The position numbers and the translations under genes were made by a program. From NCBI GenBank assembly GCA_035695045.1, contig DASSEX010000051.1:124001-188000 (forward strand): a stretch of DNA of 64,000 nucleotides. The letters are read 5' to 3'. The notes beneath the pieces are model-generated. The model searched no databases. It was given only the letters and a program-made list of their open reading frames with translations, and was not told the DNA's origin. This stretch comes from DASSKP01 sp035695045. GTDB taxonomy: Bacteria > Actinomycetota > Actinomycetes > JAFAQI01. Positions 50,007-59,041 of the stretch are shown here, piece by piece (the stretch's first letter is position 1; each line of letters opens with the position of its first letter).

Positions 50007-50654
50007 ATGGGCTACGAGGACACTCTTGCAGCGTTCCGTCGGGGTGACAACGCGGAGGCCGAACGCCTGGCTCTGGCCGACCTCGAGGCTGCGGCCGCCG
50101 CCGGCGATCGTGCCGGCCAGGTCGACGCGCTGTGCATGCTGGCTCGCGTCGCGTTGCGGGACGGTCGCCTCGACGATGTCGAGGCCAAGTCACTGGCTGC
50201 CCACCAATCGGCTGGTGGAGAAGTGCGCCTGCAGCGCATGCCGCTGCACCTGCGAGCCGTCGCCGCACGCATGGCCAATCGTCACGACGAAGCACGTGAC
50301 CTCTATCGGCAGAGCATCCGCCTGAACGCTGAGCTCGGCGAGATGCGGATGGCAGCCGCTGAACACCGCAACCTTGCCTACGTCGAACTACGCGCCGGCG
50401 ACCTGGACGAAGCCCGACGCCTGTTCGCCGAGTCGCGCCGGCTGTTCGCCGGACTCGACGCGCCCTCCATGGCCCCTTATCTGACCTTCGACGAGGCCAC
50501 CGTGGCCGCGCTTGATGGAGATGCCGTCACCGCTCGGACGAAGCTCAGCGCGGCCGAGTCACTGTTCGCGGCCCAGGGCGTGGCACCTGACCCCGACGAC
50601 GCCGTCGAGATCACGGACCTCCGACGACGCCTGGACGCGCAACCGAACGGTTGA
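50007..50654 (+). CDS. Tetratricopeptide-repeat-like protein
   Basis: A 215-residue all-helical protein with four or five degenerate TPR units (for example GRLDDVEAKSLAAHQ, NRHDEARDLYRQSIRLNAEL, GDLDEARRLFAESRRLFAGL), of the kind seen in bacterial regulator C-terminal domains but here standing alone. It would act as a protein-protein scaffold; partner unknown. No signal peptide, so cytoplasmic. It converges with the YdeI-type gene. Confidence 0.75.
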   Translation: MGYEDTLAAFRRGDNAEAERLALADLEAAAAAGDRAGQVDALCMLARVALRDGRLDDVEAKSLAAHQSAGGEVRLQRMPLHLRAVAARMANRHDEARDLYRQSIRLNAELGEMRMAAAEHRNLAYVELRAGDLDEARRLFAESRRLFAGLDAPSMAPYLTFDEATVAALDGDAVTARTKLSAAESLFAAQGVAPDPDDAVEITDLRRRLDAQPNG

Positions 50655-50689
50655 CGGGGCCCGGAAGTGGCACCGTTGCCCGCGCCATG

Positions 50690-51334
50690 TCACGCCGGCC
50701 TTCCCTTCTGGGGATGGGGCGTGTCACCGCGCGCCAGCATCTCGACGTACTGCTGGATCCGGCGGGCGCGCGTCTCAGCGCGCTTGGCCTCCTGAACCCG
50801 GTACACGACGGCGAACTTGTTCGTGCGGGTCAGCACGTCCCACATCCTCTGCGCAGCCGGCGATGCGGCAATCGCGTCGCGCAGGTCGTCCGGAACATCG
50901 AGCGACGCAGATCCGCCGTACGCGCTCTGCCACCGCCCGTTCGCCTTTGCCCGCTCGACTTCCGCGAGACCGGCCGGCTGCATTCGTCCTTCGGCAATCA
51001 GACGCTCGGCTGCCTGCACGTTCCGCTGCGACCAAAGGCTGCGGGCGCGACGTGGGGTGAACCGGACGCGGTACGTCGCGCCGTCACCGCGGGTGAGCTG
51101 CCCGTCGATCCAGCCGTAGCAGAGAGCCTCGAGCAGTGCGTCGTCGTAGGTCAGGCTCGTCGGCCCCGCGGCTCCCTTCCTCGCCAGCACGAGGCGTACA
51201 CCGCTCGATGTCGCGTGGTTGTCGGCCAGCCAGGCACGCCAACGGGCCGCGTCCGCGACGAGCAACTCGGGTGTCTCGACCACGTCAACGATTCTCGCCG
51301 TCCCGCCGCGCTCAGGTAGCGGTGAGGACTCCAC
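50690..51334 (-). CDS. YdeI/OmpD-associated family protein
   Basis: About 200-214 residues of the YdeI family: WLADNHATSSGVRLVLARKG, the hallmark LLEALCYGWIDGQ, FTPRRARSLWSQRNVQAAERL and the C-terminal RRIQQYVEMLARG region. The family is linked to bacteriocin or stress protection by a few studies, with no known chemistry. The start is not fixed: GTG at 51289 (VDVVETPEL) would begin at the family N-terminus and drop 15 residues of weak coding character. Confidence 0.83.
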   Translation of the reverse strand: MESSPLPERGGTARIVDVVETPELLVADAARWRAWLADNHATSSGVRLVLARKGAAGPTSLTYDDALLEALCYGWIDGQLTRGDGATYRVRFTPRRARSLWSQRNVQAAERLIAEGRMQPAGLAEVERAKANGRWQSAYGGSASLDVPDDLRDAIAASPAAQRMWDVLTRTNKFAVVYRVQEAKRAETRARRIQQYVEMLARGDTPHPQKGRPA

Positions 51335-51340
51335 GCACGA

Positions 51341-51781
51341 TTATCCGCAGTTCCAGCTCGGGGATGTCGTCGATATGGCCTGCGTCCCGGCGATGACCAG
51401 GTCACGGTGGTTGACGGCCTGTCCGACCGCCCGGAACACGTGCTGTACGCCGGTGACCGCGACGCTGAGCCCGGCGGTGTACGAGTACGTCCGCGGGACG
51501 CGCATCCGCGGGTCGTACGACGACAGCGCACCGACATCGGTCCACTCGGTCGCAGTCGGTGTCTTCATCTGGAACTGGACGGTTGCGCGGTCGATGCCGT
51601 TGGCGTCCTGCCACGCATACTCGATCGCGATCGAACACGTCGCCGCATCGGGGTTGTAGCTCAGCCAGTCACCGACGAAGGAGCCGGACGGGACCGGTCG
51701 GGCCGCACCAGCAGGTGTGCTGAGGAGAGCAACCAGCGCGGCGCCAGCAGCAGTGCTGGCCAGCAGTCGGAACGTACGCAC
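51341..51781 (-). CDS. Small secreted protein of unknown function
   Basis: A 146-residue exported protein. GTG at 51781 is chosen because CGGAGG lies eight bases upstream and it begins a signal peptide (VRTFRLLASTAAGAALVALL, cleavage near AGA-ARP). The mature part is beta-rich with two conserved-looking Cys residues (ATCSIAIEY and the final NCG), probably a disulfide-closed sandwich; no family recognised. Seven bases from the YdeI gene on the same strand. Confidence 0.7.
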   Translation of the reverse strand: MRTFRLLASTAAGAALVALLSTPAGAARPVPSGSFVGDWLSYNPDAATCSIAIEYAWQDANGIDRATVQFQMKTPTATEWTDVGALSSYDPRMRVPRTYSYTAGLSVAVTGVQHVFRAVGQAVNHRDLVIAGTQAISTTSPSWNCG

Positions 51782-51866
51782 GCGAAACACCTCCGGATCA
51801 GACGACGCTGTGCGCACTGATCCTTCGCCGGCGACGCGCCGGGGCCCAGGGTCCTAGGGACGGACT

Positions 51867-54686
51867 TCAGCGCTGGAAGTCCCAGCAAGCCTCATGAGCT
51901 AGCGGCCGTGTCCAGGTTCGTAGCCGGAGAATGCCTGCGCCGACGCCCGCCGCCAGCAGCAGAAGGAACCCGGCGATCGCGAGCCTCCCGTTCGACCCGG
52001 TCGTCGCCAGCGAGCCGCCGGCCCCGGCAGCGCCATCCGCCTCAGTGTTCAGCAGAGGCATCGGTCGGCCCGTCGTGAACGCGACATGTTGCACCCAGGT
52101 GCCGCGGTCTTCGAACGGCTCGGTCGCGGACGGCCCGATGACCCCGGTCAGCGACTCGATGTGGCTGATGCCGTGTGCGCGCCGCCAGGCCTTGGGGTCC
52201 TGCCCGTAGACGGACGACAGGTGCGAGATGGCGGAGTCGAGAGCCCGTCGTACGACGACCGACGGCTCCCGGGCGCCTGTGACGACAGTCGGCGCGCCGA
52301 GCCCGGACAAACCCGGACGCAAGACCCGGATCGCGAGGTTGTCCATCGGTGTGGCGTCGTACTGGTGGCTCTCCGTCGACAACGTGTCGAGACGCGCCTT
52401 GTCCTCGGACGGCAGTGCACCGAAGAGCGACCGCTTCGCATCCTTGGTCACCTCCGCGAAGAGCGTCGCGGCCGGCCCGTCGGTCGTCGACTCCGGCGGC
52501 GTCGACATCGGCGAGGATCCGCCCGATGCGCCGGGCGCGTAGGCGCGACCGTCCCACTTCGCGAGCAGCGAGAGTGCCGACCGCTCGCTCGGCGTCAGGT
52601 CGGTGCGCGACCGAAGCGCGAGGAGAAGCGGCAGGTAGCCGCGAGCCCGGTGATCGCTTTCACCCGCGAGCCGGTCGATCCGCATCAGGTCGTCGGGAGT
52701 GAAGTCGCTGCGCGAGGCGAGCTGTCGCTGCAGATCGAGGACTCTGTTCACCGGACCGCCGGGTCGCGTGTTCGTGCCGGACAGGTCACCGTCGACCCAG
52801 CCTGCCGCGGGCTTGGTGTTCCAGTTGACGACGTAGCCATCGGGCGGATCGATGACGTGCGGCATCTCCTCGTAGGTCAAGTAGCCCTTCGGGTCCTGCG
52901 CACCACGCCCGTCCAACGGGAAGCGCTGGTCGACGCCGGCGGGCCGGCGGAAGTAGCGACCCGGATGCCAGTAGCCGGTGTGGCCCGCCGAGTCGGCAGC
53001 GACGATGTTCTCGTTCCACGTCACCTCGCGAACGCCCGCCGCGATGTCGTCCAGGCTGCGCGCGCGATCCCAACGCAGGATGCCGTTGACCGTGTCGACG
53101 TCGTGCTGCCACATCGCGTAGTCGACCGTTCGCGCGCGCCGTCCGTCAGCACTCGTCGCGACGACCGGACCATGCACCGTCCGGCACACCTGGTAGTCCT
53201 GGCTGAAGGTCGGCGGACCGACCGGAACTCCTTGCACGGCTTCGCGATAGTGCACCGTCTCGGTGCGGCAGGACTCGTCGTGCCAGGTGCCGTTGTGCAG
53301 GTACTGCGGCGGACCGCCCGCCGTCGGGTTCGGTCGCGTCGTCTCGATGAAGCTGTCGATGGTCTTCGAGTAGCCGGTGGTGAGACCCCATGCCACGTCC
53401 GCCGTGTGACCGATCCCGACGGTCGGGATGCCAGGCACACCGACACCGCGCGCGTCGTATCCCCCGCCGTGCACCTCGAGCTCCCAGAGCAACGACGGGT
53501 AGGAGTAGTCGAGCTGCGGGTTGGACGACAGCATCGCGTGTCCGGACGCCGTACGACGTCCGCTGATCGCGTACGCGAACGAGCCACCGTGCAGGCCGCG
53601 CCGCCACGCCTCGAGCCGCTTCACCACGCCGCCGAACTTCGCAGCGTCGACGGGGTGCGCGGTCGTCGGCGAAGCCGGCGTCGGTGACGGCACCGCCGCG
53701 TCACCCGTGCCGGGACCCGACGTCAGGTCGAGAGGGAGACCGTCGGCATACGCGACGGCTTTGGCGTAGGCACGCGCCTGCGCAGTGGCGGTGCGTGCGG
53801 CCGCCGCGAGGTTGCTGAAACGCTCGCCCTTGATGGTCGTGACGGCATGAGGGTCGTCATCCGGATACAGCGCGGCAAAGGCACGACGTCCCTTCGCTGT
53901 CCCGTACTTGTTCTCCAGCCGGCGCAGAGAGGCCACGTTGGCCATCTCGTCACCGCCCTGCGCCGCCACGTCGCGCGTGATGTAGACCCCCGATGCCAGC
54001 GTGTCCTCGACGGTCCAGTCGGCCGGCGTCGCTTGGAGCACCGCGTACTCCGCCGGCAGCAGTGTCGGATCGGACTTCACCTGCTGGATGCGTGCCTCCA
54101 CTCCGGCCGCATAGCCACGGATCGCGGCACGTCCCGCCGGCGACAAGCGCGCGAGCATGGCGTCGTACTCGGCGTTCGTGTAGGTGAGCACCCGCTCCTG
54201 CAGGTCCGCGGGGACTCCGCTGGGACCGGTGAGCTCGGCAAGCGTGCCGCGAGCAGTCCGGCGGATCGCGTCGATCTCGAACAGCCGGTCCGACGCTGCC
54301 GCGAACCCCGCCCCGAACCACACGTCGTAACCGTTGTCGCCGTAGACGAGCGGAACGCCGTAACGATCGCGGTAGATCCGGACGCCGGGACGCGGCTCGG
54401 TCGGCGTGCCCTCCGGCGGCTGGAAATCGTCGTCTGTGCTGCCGTAGTGCCAGTACGGCGCCCGCTGGTCGTCCACGTGCGGTCCGAAGTCGCTCGGGTC
54501 ACCGTCGGCTTCGTACTTTGCCTGCGCCGGAACGGAGAAGAAGCCGCTCTCACCCGGTGGCAGCAGGCTCTGCGCGCGCAGATGTTCCGGCGGCGCGTCG
54601 GCAGCGGTCGAGTGCGGCGCGATCGACACCACCGCCGCGAGGGCGAAGGAGGCAGCGAGCGGCAGGGTCAGGGCGCGACGGGTCAC
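51867..54686 (-). CDS. Penicillin acylase family protein (Ntn hydrolase, S45) with LATTG sortase signal
   Basis: A 939-residue exported amidase. Signal peptide at the N-terminus (TRRALTLPLAASFALAAVVS). The alpha part (about 100-330; RIYRDRYGVPLVYGDNGYDV) is followed by a Pro/Ser/Thr-rich linker and the autocleavage site GLHGG-SFAYAISG: Ser369 becomes the N-terminal nucleophile of the beta chain, and SSNPQLDYSYP matches the substrate-site region. The C-terminus is SLATTG (LATTG 893-897), a hydrophobic segment and an Arg tail: a class E (LAxTG) sortase sorting signal, so the enzyme is probably fixed to the cell wall. GTG at 54686; a longer open frame upstream is antisense to the next gene. Likely substrates are acyl-homoserine lactones, N-acyl amino acids or beta-lactams; undecided. 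Confidence 0.88.
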   Translation of the reverse strand: MTRRALTLPLAASFALAAVVSIAPHSTAADAPPEHLRAQSLLPPGESGFFSVPAQAKYEADGDPSDFGPHVDDQRAPYWHYGSTDDDFQPPEGTPTEPRPGVRIYRDRYGVPLVYGDNGYDVWFGAGFAAASDRLFEIDAIRRTARGTLAELTGPSGVPADLQERVLTYTNAEYDAMLARLSPAGRAAIRGYAAGVEARIQQVKSDPTLLPAEYAVLQATPADWTVEDTLASGVYITRDVAAQGGDEMANVASLRRLENKYGTAKGRRAFAALYPDDDPHAVTTIKGERFSNLAAAARTATAQARAYAKAVAYADGLPLDLTSGPGTGDAAVPSPTPASPTTAHPVDAAKFGGVVKRLEAWRRGLHGGSFAYAISGRRTASGHAMLSSNPQLDYSYPSLLWELEVHGGGYDARGVGVPGIPTVGIGHTADVAWGLTTGYSKTIDSFIETTRPNPTAGGPPQYLHNGTWHDESCRTETVHYREAVQGVPVGPPTFSQDYQVCRTVHGPVVATSADGRRARTVDYAMWQHDVDTVNGILRWDRARSLDDIAAGVREVTWNENIVAADSAGHTGYWHPGRYFRRPAGVDQRFPLDGRGAQDPKGYLTYEEMPHVIDPPDGYVVNWNTKPAAGWVDGDLSGTNTRPGGPVNRVLDLQRQLASRSDFTPDDLMRIDRLAGESDHRARGYLPLLLALRSRTDLTPSERSALSLLAKWDGRAYAPGASGGSSPMSTPPESTTDGPAATLFAEVTKDAKRSLFGALPSEDKARLDTLSTESHQYDATPMDNLAIRVLRPGLSGLGAPTVVTGAREPSVVVRRALDSAISHLSSVYGQDPKAWRRAHGISHIESLTGVIGPSATEPFEDRGTWVQHVAFTTGRPMPLLNTEADGAAGAGGSLATTGSNGRLAIAGFLLLLAAGVGAGILRLRTWTRPLAHEACWDFQR

Positions 54687-54819
54687 CCAGATGATCTTCG
54701 CTCTCGGGCACCCCGGCTCCTGCCGTTGCCTACGCACGGTAACCGCCCGGTTTCGTCCTAATTGCCGGTTTTTGTGCGGAGGGTCACGGGGAGGGAGACG
54801 CTGACGGAGGTGGATCTCG

Positions 54820-55335
54820 ATGAACCGCAAGTCCGCTGCTCTCGGTGCTGCCACCGCGACCCTCTTCGCCTCGATCGCCGCCACCGCGTTCGCGGAGGGC
54901 GGGGGTCCCAACCCGGCAGACCTGCCCTCCGAGAGCCCGTCCGCCATGCCCTCGCTCACGTCGGCGTCCGCCTCGCCGACGTCGAGCGAGTCGAGCTCGC
55001 CCGACCCGGTGCAGAGCGCGCTGTGCGGCCTGGAGTCGAGCGCCTCGCCGGCGCCGTCCGGGTCCGCGTCCGGCTCACCATCGCCGACGTCGTCGTCGCT
55101 GCCACTGCCGGTCGACAGCCTGAGCCCGTCTGCCGGCGCGCGCCAGCAGAGCGCGGGCGACAACACACCGGCGCCGACGTCCTCGGCGGACCCGTCCAGC
55201 ACCGCCATGCCGACGCCGAGTGACCCGTGCGCTTCGCCCACCAGCAGCAGCGGCAGCAGTTCCGGCGGCTACTCCGGTTACGGCCAGGCCGCGGTGCCGC
55301 CTGCGCAGGCGCAGCAGCCGAACTTCACCGGCTGA
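54820..55335 (+). CDS. Secreted Ser/Pro/Thr-rich protein
   Basis: A 171-residue exported protein: signal peptide (NRKSAALGAATATLFASIAA, cleavage near AFA-EGGG), then low-complexity Ser/Pro/Thr/Ala sequence throughout, ending GGYSGYGQAAVPPAQAQQPN. Two Cys residues (ALCGLES and DPCASP) may form a disulfide. No enzymatic motif; it looks like a wall-spanning or glycosylated linker protein. GGAGG lies 10 bases before the ATG. The stop overlaps the L,D-transpeptidase start (TGATG), so the two are made together, suggesting a joint role in the cell wall. Confidence 0.8.
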   Translation: MNRKSAALGAATATLFASIAATAFAEGGGPNPADLPSESPSAMPSLTSASASPTSSESSSPDPVQSALCGLESSASPAPSGSASGSPSPTSSSLPLPVDSLSPSAGARQQSAGDNTPAPTSSADPSSTAMPTPSDPCASPTSSSGSSSGGYSGYGQAAVPPAQAQQPNFTG

Positions 55336-56030
55336 TGCGCAGGCTCGCCGCCCTGCTCACTGCGGCGGGCTGCATCGCGACGGCCACCGGTTGTGCGGCC
55401 GGCGCGAATCCGGCAGCCAGCGGGCAGCGCGACGACTACGCCTACGTCGCCGAGGCGGTCGGCGCGACGCTACCGGTCTACGCGCGGCCTGGTGGGCCGG
55501 TCATCACCACGTTGGCGAACCCCAACGTCTGGCACGACCGTTTGGCGCTGCTCGCCACCGCGCGCAGCGGTGACTGGCTCAAGGTCCTGCTGCCGATCCG
55601 TCCCAACGGCTCGACCGGTTGGGTTCCCGCGTCGTCCGTCCAGCTGACGTGGGACCCCTACCGACTCGTCGTGGACCTCAGCGCGCATCGACTGACGTTG
55701 CTCAACGTCGGTAAGCCGGTGCTGCGGACCCCGGTCGCCGTCGGCAGCCACGCGACCCCCACACCGCGCGGCGTCTTCTACCTGACCTCGTTGTTGCGCC
55801 CACCCGACCCGGCCGGCGCCTACGGGCCCTACGCGTTCGGGCTGTCCGGGTTCTCGCCCGTGCTCAAGACCTTCGCCGGCGGTCCCGGCGAGATCGGTCT
55901 GCACGGCACCGACGACAAGGCCTCCATCGGTCACTCCGTGACGCACGGATGCATCCGCGTGGCCAACGCCGTGATCACCCGGCTCGCAGGTCAGCTGCCG
56001 CTGGGGACCCCGGTCGTCGTCACCGCCTGA
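55335..56030 (+). CDS. L,D-transpeptidase (YkuD domain) lipoprotein
   Basis: A 231-residue exported enzyme that would form 3-3 peptidoglycan cross-links. N-terminal signal with a lipobox-like AAGC or ATGC ending (Cys at about 13 or 20), then an SH3-like domain (35-110), then the YkuD domain (about 115-231) with GEIGLHGTDDKA and the catalytic VTHGCIRV motif (His-Gly-Cys-Ile-Arg). ATG at 55335 overlaps the previous stop by one base. Anchored on the outer face of the membrane, next to a wall-associated Ser/Pro-rich protein. Confidence 0.93.
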   Translation: MRRLAALLTAAGCIATATGCAAGANPAASGQRDDYAYVAEAVGATLPVYARPGGPVITTLANPNVWHDRLALLATARSGDWLKVLLPIRPNGSTGWVPASSVQLTWDPYRLVVDLSAHRLTLLNVGKPVLRTPVAVGSHATPTPRGVFYLTSLLRPPDPAGAYGPYAFGLSGFSPVLKTFAGGPGEIGLHGTDDKASIGHSVTHGCIRVANAVITRLAGQLPLGTPVVVTA

Positions 56031-56084
56031 ACGTCACCCGAACGGAGCAAGGAATCCCCCTCGACCAAGGGGAACACCCAGGAC

Positions 56085-56276
56085 ATGAACGGGGTGCTGA
56101 CACAGACGGAGGACGCGGATCTTCGCAGGCTGCAGGCGCTGACGCGCTATGCCTCCTCGGCTCCGCTGCTGCTCGCCCGCTTCGAGGAACTGCGCTCACG
56201 CGACCGTCGCGTGACGGTGCGCGAGGTCAGCCCGAGTGAGCTCATCCGTCGCGTCTGGGACGACGACGAGGAGTAG
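56085..56276 (+). CDS. Small hypothetical protein (63 residues)
   Basis: A 63-residue acidic, helical protein: EDADLRRLQALTRYASSAPL, LLARFEELRSRDRR, then VTVREVSPSELIRRVWDDDEE. No family recognised. A possible Shine-Dalgarno (CCAGGA) precedes the ATG. Coding looks real from amino acid composition, but with so short a frame this is not certain. It lies 54 bases after the L,D-transpeptidase gene. Confidence 0.5.
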   Translation: MNGVLTQTEDADLRRLQALTRYASSAPLLLARFEELRSRDRRVTVREVSPSELIRRVWDDDEE

Positions 56277-56288
56277 TCACCCTCGGCG

Positions 56289-58469
56289 TCAGCGCAGGTC
56301 GAAGCGGTCGTTGTTCATGACCTTGTCCCAGGCGGTCACGAAGTCGCGGACGAACTTCTCCTTCGCGTCGTCCTGCGCGTAGACCTCGGCCAGCGCCCGG
56401 AGCTGCGAGTTGGCGCCGAAGACGAGGTCGACAGCGGTCGCCGTCCACTTCACGTCGCCGCCACCACGCGCACGGCCCTCGTAGACGTTCTCCTCCGAGG
56501 AGACCTTCCACTCGGTCCCCTGGTCGAGCAGGTTGACGAAGAAGTCGTTGCTCAGCACGCCCGGCCGACCGGTGAAGACTCCGTGCTTGGTGGCGCCGGC
56601 GCCCAGCGCCCGCATGCCGCCGATGAGCACCGTCATCTCCGGCGCCGTCAGGTTGAGCATGTAGGCCCGCTCGACGAGCAGCGTCTCCGGGGAGAGCTTC
56701 TCGCCCGCGCGCAGGTAGTTGCGGAACCCGTCCGCCTTCGGCTCCAGCACCTCGAACGACTCGACGTCGGTCTGCTCCTGCGACGCGTCGGTGCGACCCG
56801 GCGCAAAGGGCACCGTGACGTCGTACCCGGCGTCCTTTGCCGCCTTCTCGACCGCAGCGCAACCACCGAGCACGATCAGGTCGGCGAGAGAGACCTTCTT
56901 ACCGCCCGACGCCGAGCCGTTGAAGTCCTGCTGTACCTTCTCGAGCGCCTGAAGGACGGAGTCGACGCCGCTCTGTCGGTTGGACTCCCAGTCCTTCTGG
57001 GGCGCGAGCCGGATCCGCGCGCCGTTGGCGCCGCCGCGCTTGTCGGTGCCACGAAAGGTTGCCGCCGAGGCCCAGGCCGTGGTCACGAGCTGCGACACGG
57101 ACAGACCGCTGTCGAGCACCTTCGCCTTCAGCGCCGAGATGTCGCTGTCGTCGATCTGTGTGTAGTCGGCCTCCGGCACCGGGTCCTGCCAGAGCTGCGG
57201 CTCGGGGACCCACGGCCCGAGATAGCGCGAGACCGGTCCCATGTCGCGGTGCAGCAGCTTGTACCAAGCCTTCGCGAAGGCCTGGGCGAACTCGTCCGGG
57301 TGCTCCAGGAAGCGCCGCGAGATCGGCCCGTAGATCGGGTCCTCGCGGAGCGCGAGGTCGGTGGTGAGCATCGTCGGCTTGCGTTTGTCATTGGGGTCGG
57401 CCGGGCCCGGGATCGTCGCCTCGGCGTCCTTCGCGACCCACTGCTTCGCGCCGGCCGGGCTCTCGGTCAGCTCCCACTCGTGCCCGAAGAGGATCTCGAA
57501 GAATCCGTTCGACCAGCGCGTCGGCGTCGACGTCCAGGTGACCTCGAGCCCGCTGGTGATCGTGTCCGCACCCTTGCCGCTGCCGTACTCGCTCTTCCAG
57601 CCGAGTCCCTGCTGCTCGAGTGGCGCGGCCTCCGGCTCCGGACCGACGAGGTCGGCGTTGCCCGCACCGTGGGTCTTGCCGAAGGTGTGGCCGCCGGCGA
57701 TCAGCGCGACCGTCTCCTCGTCGTTCATCGCCATCCGGCGGAACGTCTCGCGGATGTCGCGCGCCGCGGCGAGCGGGTCCGGGTTGCCGTTCGGTCCCTC
57801 GGGGTTGACGTAGATCAGACCCATCTGTACGGCGCCGAGCGGGCCCTGGAGCTCGCGGTCGCCGCTGTAGCGCTCGTCGCCGAGCCAGGTGTCCTCCGGA
57901 CCCCAGAAGATCTCCTCCGGCTCCCAGATGTCCTCGCGGCCGAAGCCGAAGCCGAACGTCTTGAAGCCCATCTCCTCGAGCGCGACGTTGCCCGCGAAGA
58001 CGATGAGGTCGGCCCAGGAGATCTGCTGGCCGTACTTCTGCTTGACCGGCCAGAGCAGCCGACGGGCCTTGTCGAGGTTGGCGTTGTCCGGCCAGCTGTT
58101 GAGCGGCGCGAACCGCTGCGCACCCTGCCCGCCACCGCCGCGGCCGTCGTGGATCCGGTAGGTGCCGGCGGCGTGCCAGGTCATCCGGACGAACAGGCCT
58201 CCGTAGTGCCCGTGGTCAGCCGGCCACCAGTCCTGCGAGTCGGTCAGCACGGCCGCGATGTCACGCTTGAGCGCCTCGACGTCGAGCTGCGAGAACTGCT
58301 TCTTGTAGTCGAAGTCAGGACCCAACGGATCGGCCGACGGCGAGTGCGCGTGCAGGGGGCGCAGGTCGGGCTGGTTGGGCCACCAGTCCCGGTTGCTGCG
58401 CGGCCGATGCTCGTCCGCCTTCGGGGAGTCGATTACCGGGTTTTCGCTCTCGCTGCCTCGCTCGGTCAT
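56289..58469 (-). CDS. katG: Bifunctional catalase-peroxidase
   Basis: Breaks down H2O2 and organic peroxides. The 726-residue protein has the two-domain KatG layout: distal-side Arg95, Trp98, His99 (VRMTWHAAGTYR), the Tyr of the Met-Tyr-Trp adduct in LIYVNPEGPNG, and proximal heme His in GGHTFGKTHG. The C-terminal domain is complete. KatG activates isoniazid in mycobacteria; with an InhA-type fabI in the same window, the target and activator are both present. No furA lies next to it. Divergent from arr with about 100 bases between. Confidence 0.97.
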   Translation of the reverse strand: MTERGSESENPVIDSPKADEHRPRSNRDWWPNQPDLRPLHAHSPSADPLGPDFDYKKQFSQLDVEALKRDIAAVLTDSQDWWPADHGHYGGLFVRMTWHAAGTYRIHDGRGGGGQGAQRFAPLNSWPDNANLDKARRLLWPVKQKYGQQISWADLIVFAGNVALEEMGFKTFGFGFGREDIWEPEEIFWGPEDTWLGDERYSGDRELQGPLGAVQMGLIYVNPEGPNGNPDPLAAARDIRETFRRMAMNDEETVALIAGGHTFGKTHGAGNADLVGPEPEAAPLEQQGLGWKSEYGSGKGADTITSGLEVTWTSTPTRWSNGFFEILFGHEWELTESPAGAKQWVAKDAEATIPGPADPNDKRKPTMLTTDLALREDPIYGPISRRFLEHPDEFAQAFAKAWYKLLHRDMGPVSRYLGPWVPEPQLWQDPVPEADYTQIDDSDISALKAKVLDSGLSVSQLVTTAWASAATFRGTDKRGGANGARIRLAPQKDWESNRQSGVDSVLQALEKVQQDFNGSASGGKKVSLADLIVLGGCAAVEKAAKDAGYDVTVPFAPGRTDASQEQTDVESFEVLEPKADGFRNYLRAGEKLSPETLLVERAYMLNLTAPEMTVLIGGMRALGAGATKHGVFTGRPGVLSNDFFVNLLDQGTEWKVSSEENVYEGRARGGGDVKWTATAVDLVFGANSQLRALAEVYAQDDAKEKFVRDFVTAWDKVMNNDRFDLR

Positions 58470-58569
58470 CGCGGCCGTCTCCTGTTCGCTGGACTCGACC
58501 GGAGCCTATGCCCGGGATCCGTCCTCCGCTCGGGCCGGATCCGGCTCCCCGCCGCTTACCCTGGCTTGC

Positions 58570-59034
58570 GTGTCCGACGCCGATTCCGACTGCCACGTGC
58601 CCGTGACGTTCGACAGCTGTGGCCACGTCTCCGGGCCGTTCTTCCATGGGACCAAGGCGGCACTGGAGATCGGCGATGTACTGATGCCCGGCTACCTCTC
58701 CAACTTCCACCAGGGGCGGGTGTCCAACAACATCTACTTCGCCGCGGCCATCGAGACCGCGGTCTGGGGGGCCGAGCTCTCCTCCGCGCTGTCCGGCAGC
58801 GAGGAACGTGGCCGCGTCTATGTCGTGGAGCCACTCGGTCCGTTCGAGGACGACCCGAACGTCACCGACAAGAGGTTCCCGGGGAACCCGACCCGATCCT
58901 TCCGCTCCCGACACGGCCTTCGGGTGGTCGACGAGGTCGCAGACTGGCAGGGACACGAACCAGAGGTCCTGAGCCAGATGCTGGACAACCTCGCGCGGCT
59001 GCGCGCGCAGGGTCTCGACGTGATCGAGGACTAG
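58570..59034 (+). CDS. arr: NAD(+)-rifampin ADP-ribosyltransferase
   Basis: A 154-residue Arr enzyme, which inactivates rifamycins by ADP-ribosylation. Signatures: PFFHGTKAALEIGD (NAD-binding His), GYLSNFHQG, SNNIYFAAAIETAVWGAEL, RVYVVEPLGPFEDDPNVTDKRF is split at this length, and KRFPGNPTRSFRS, all characteristic of Arr. GTG at 58570 gives the expected N-terminus; a longer frame upstream is antisense to katG. Divergent from katG. Intrinsic Arr is common in environmental actinobacteria and gives rifampicin resistance. Confidence 0.95.
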   Translation: MSDADSDCHVPVTFDSCGHVSGPFFHGTKAALEIGDVLMPGYLSNFHQGRVSNNIYFAAAIETAVWGAELSSALSGSEERGRVYVVEPLGPFEDDPNVTDKRFPGNPTRSFRSRHGLRVVDEVADWQGHEPEVLSQMLDNLARLRAQGLDVIED

Positions 59035-59041
59035 TCAGGCA

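Noticed and set aside
54687..55241. N-terminal extension of the penicillin acylase-family protein
   Set aside because: It is antisense to the Ser/Pro-rich secreted protein, and the signal peptide begins at 54686.
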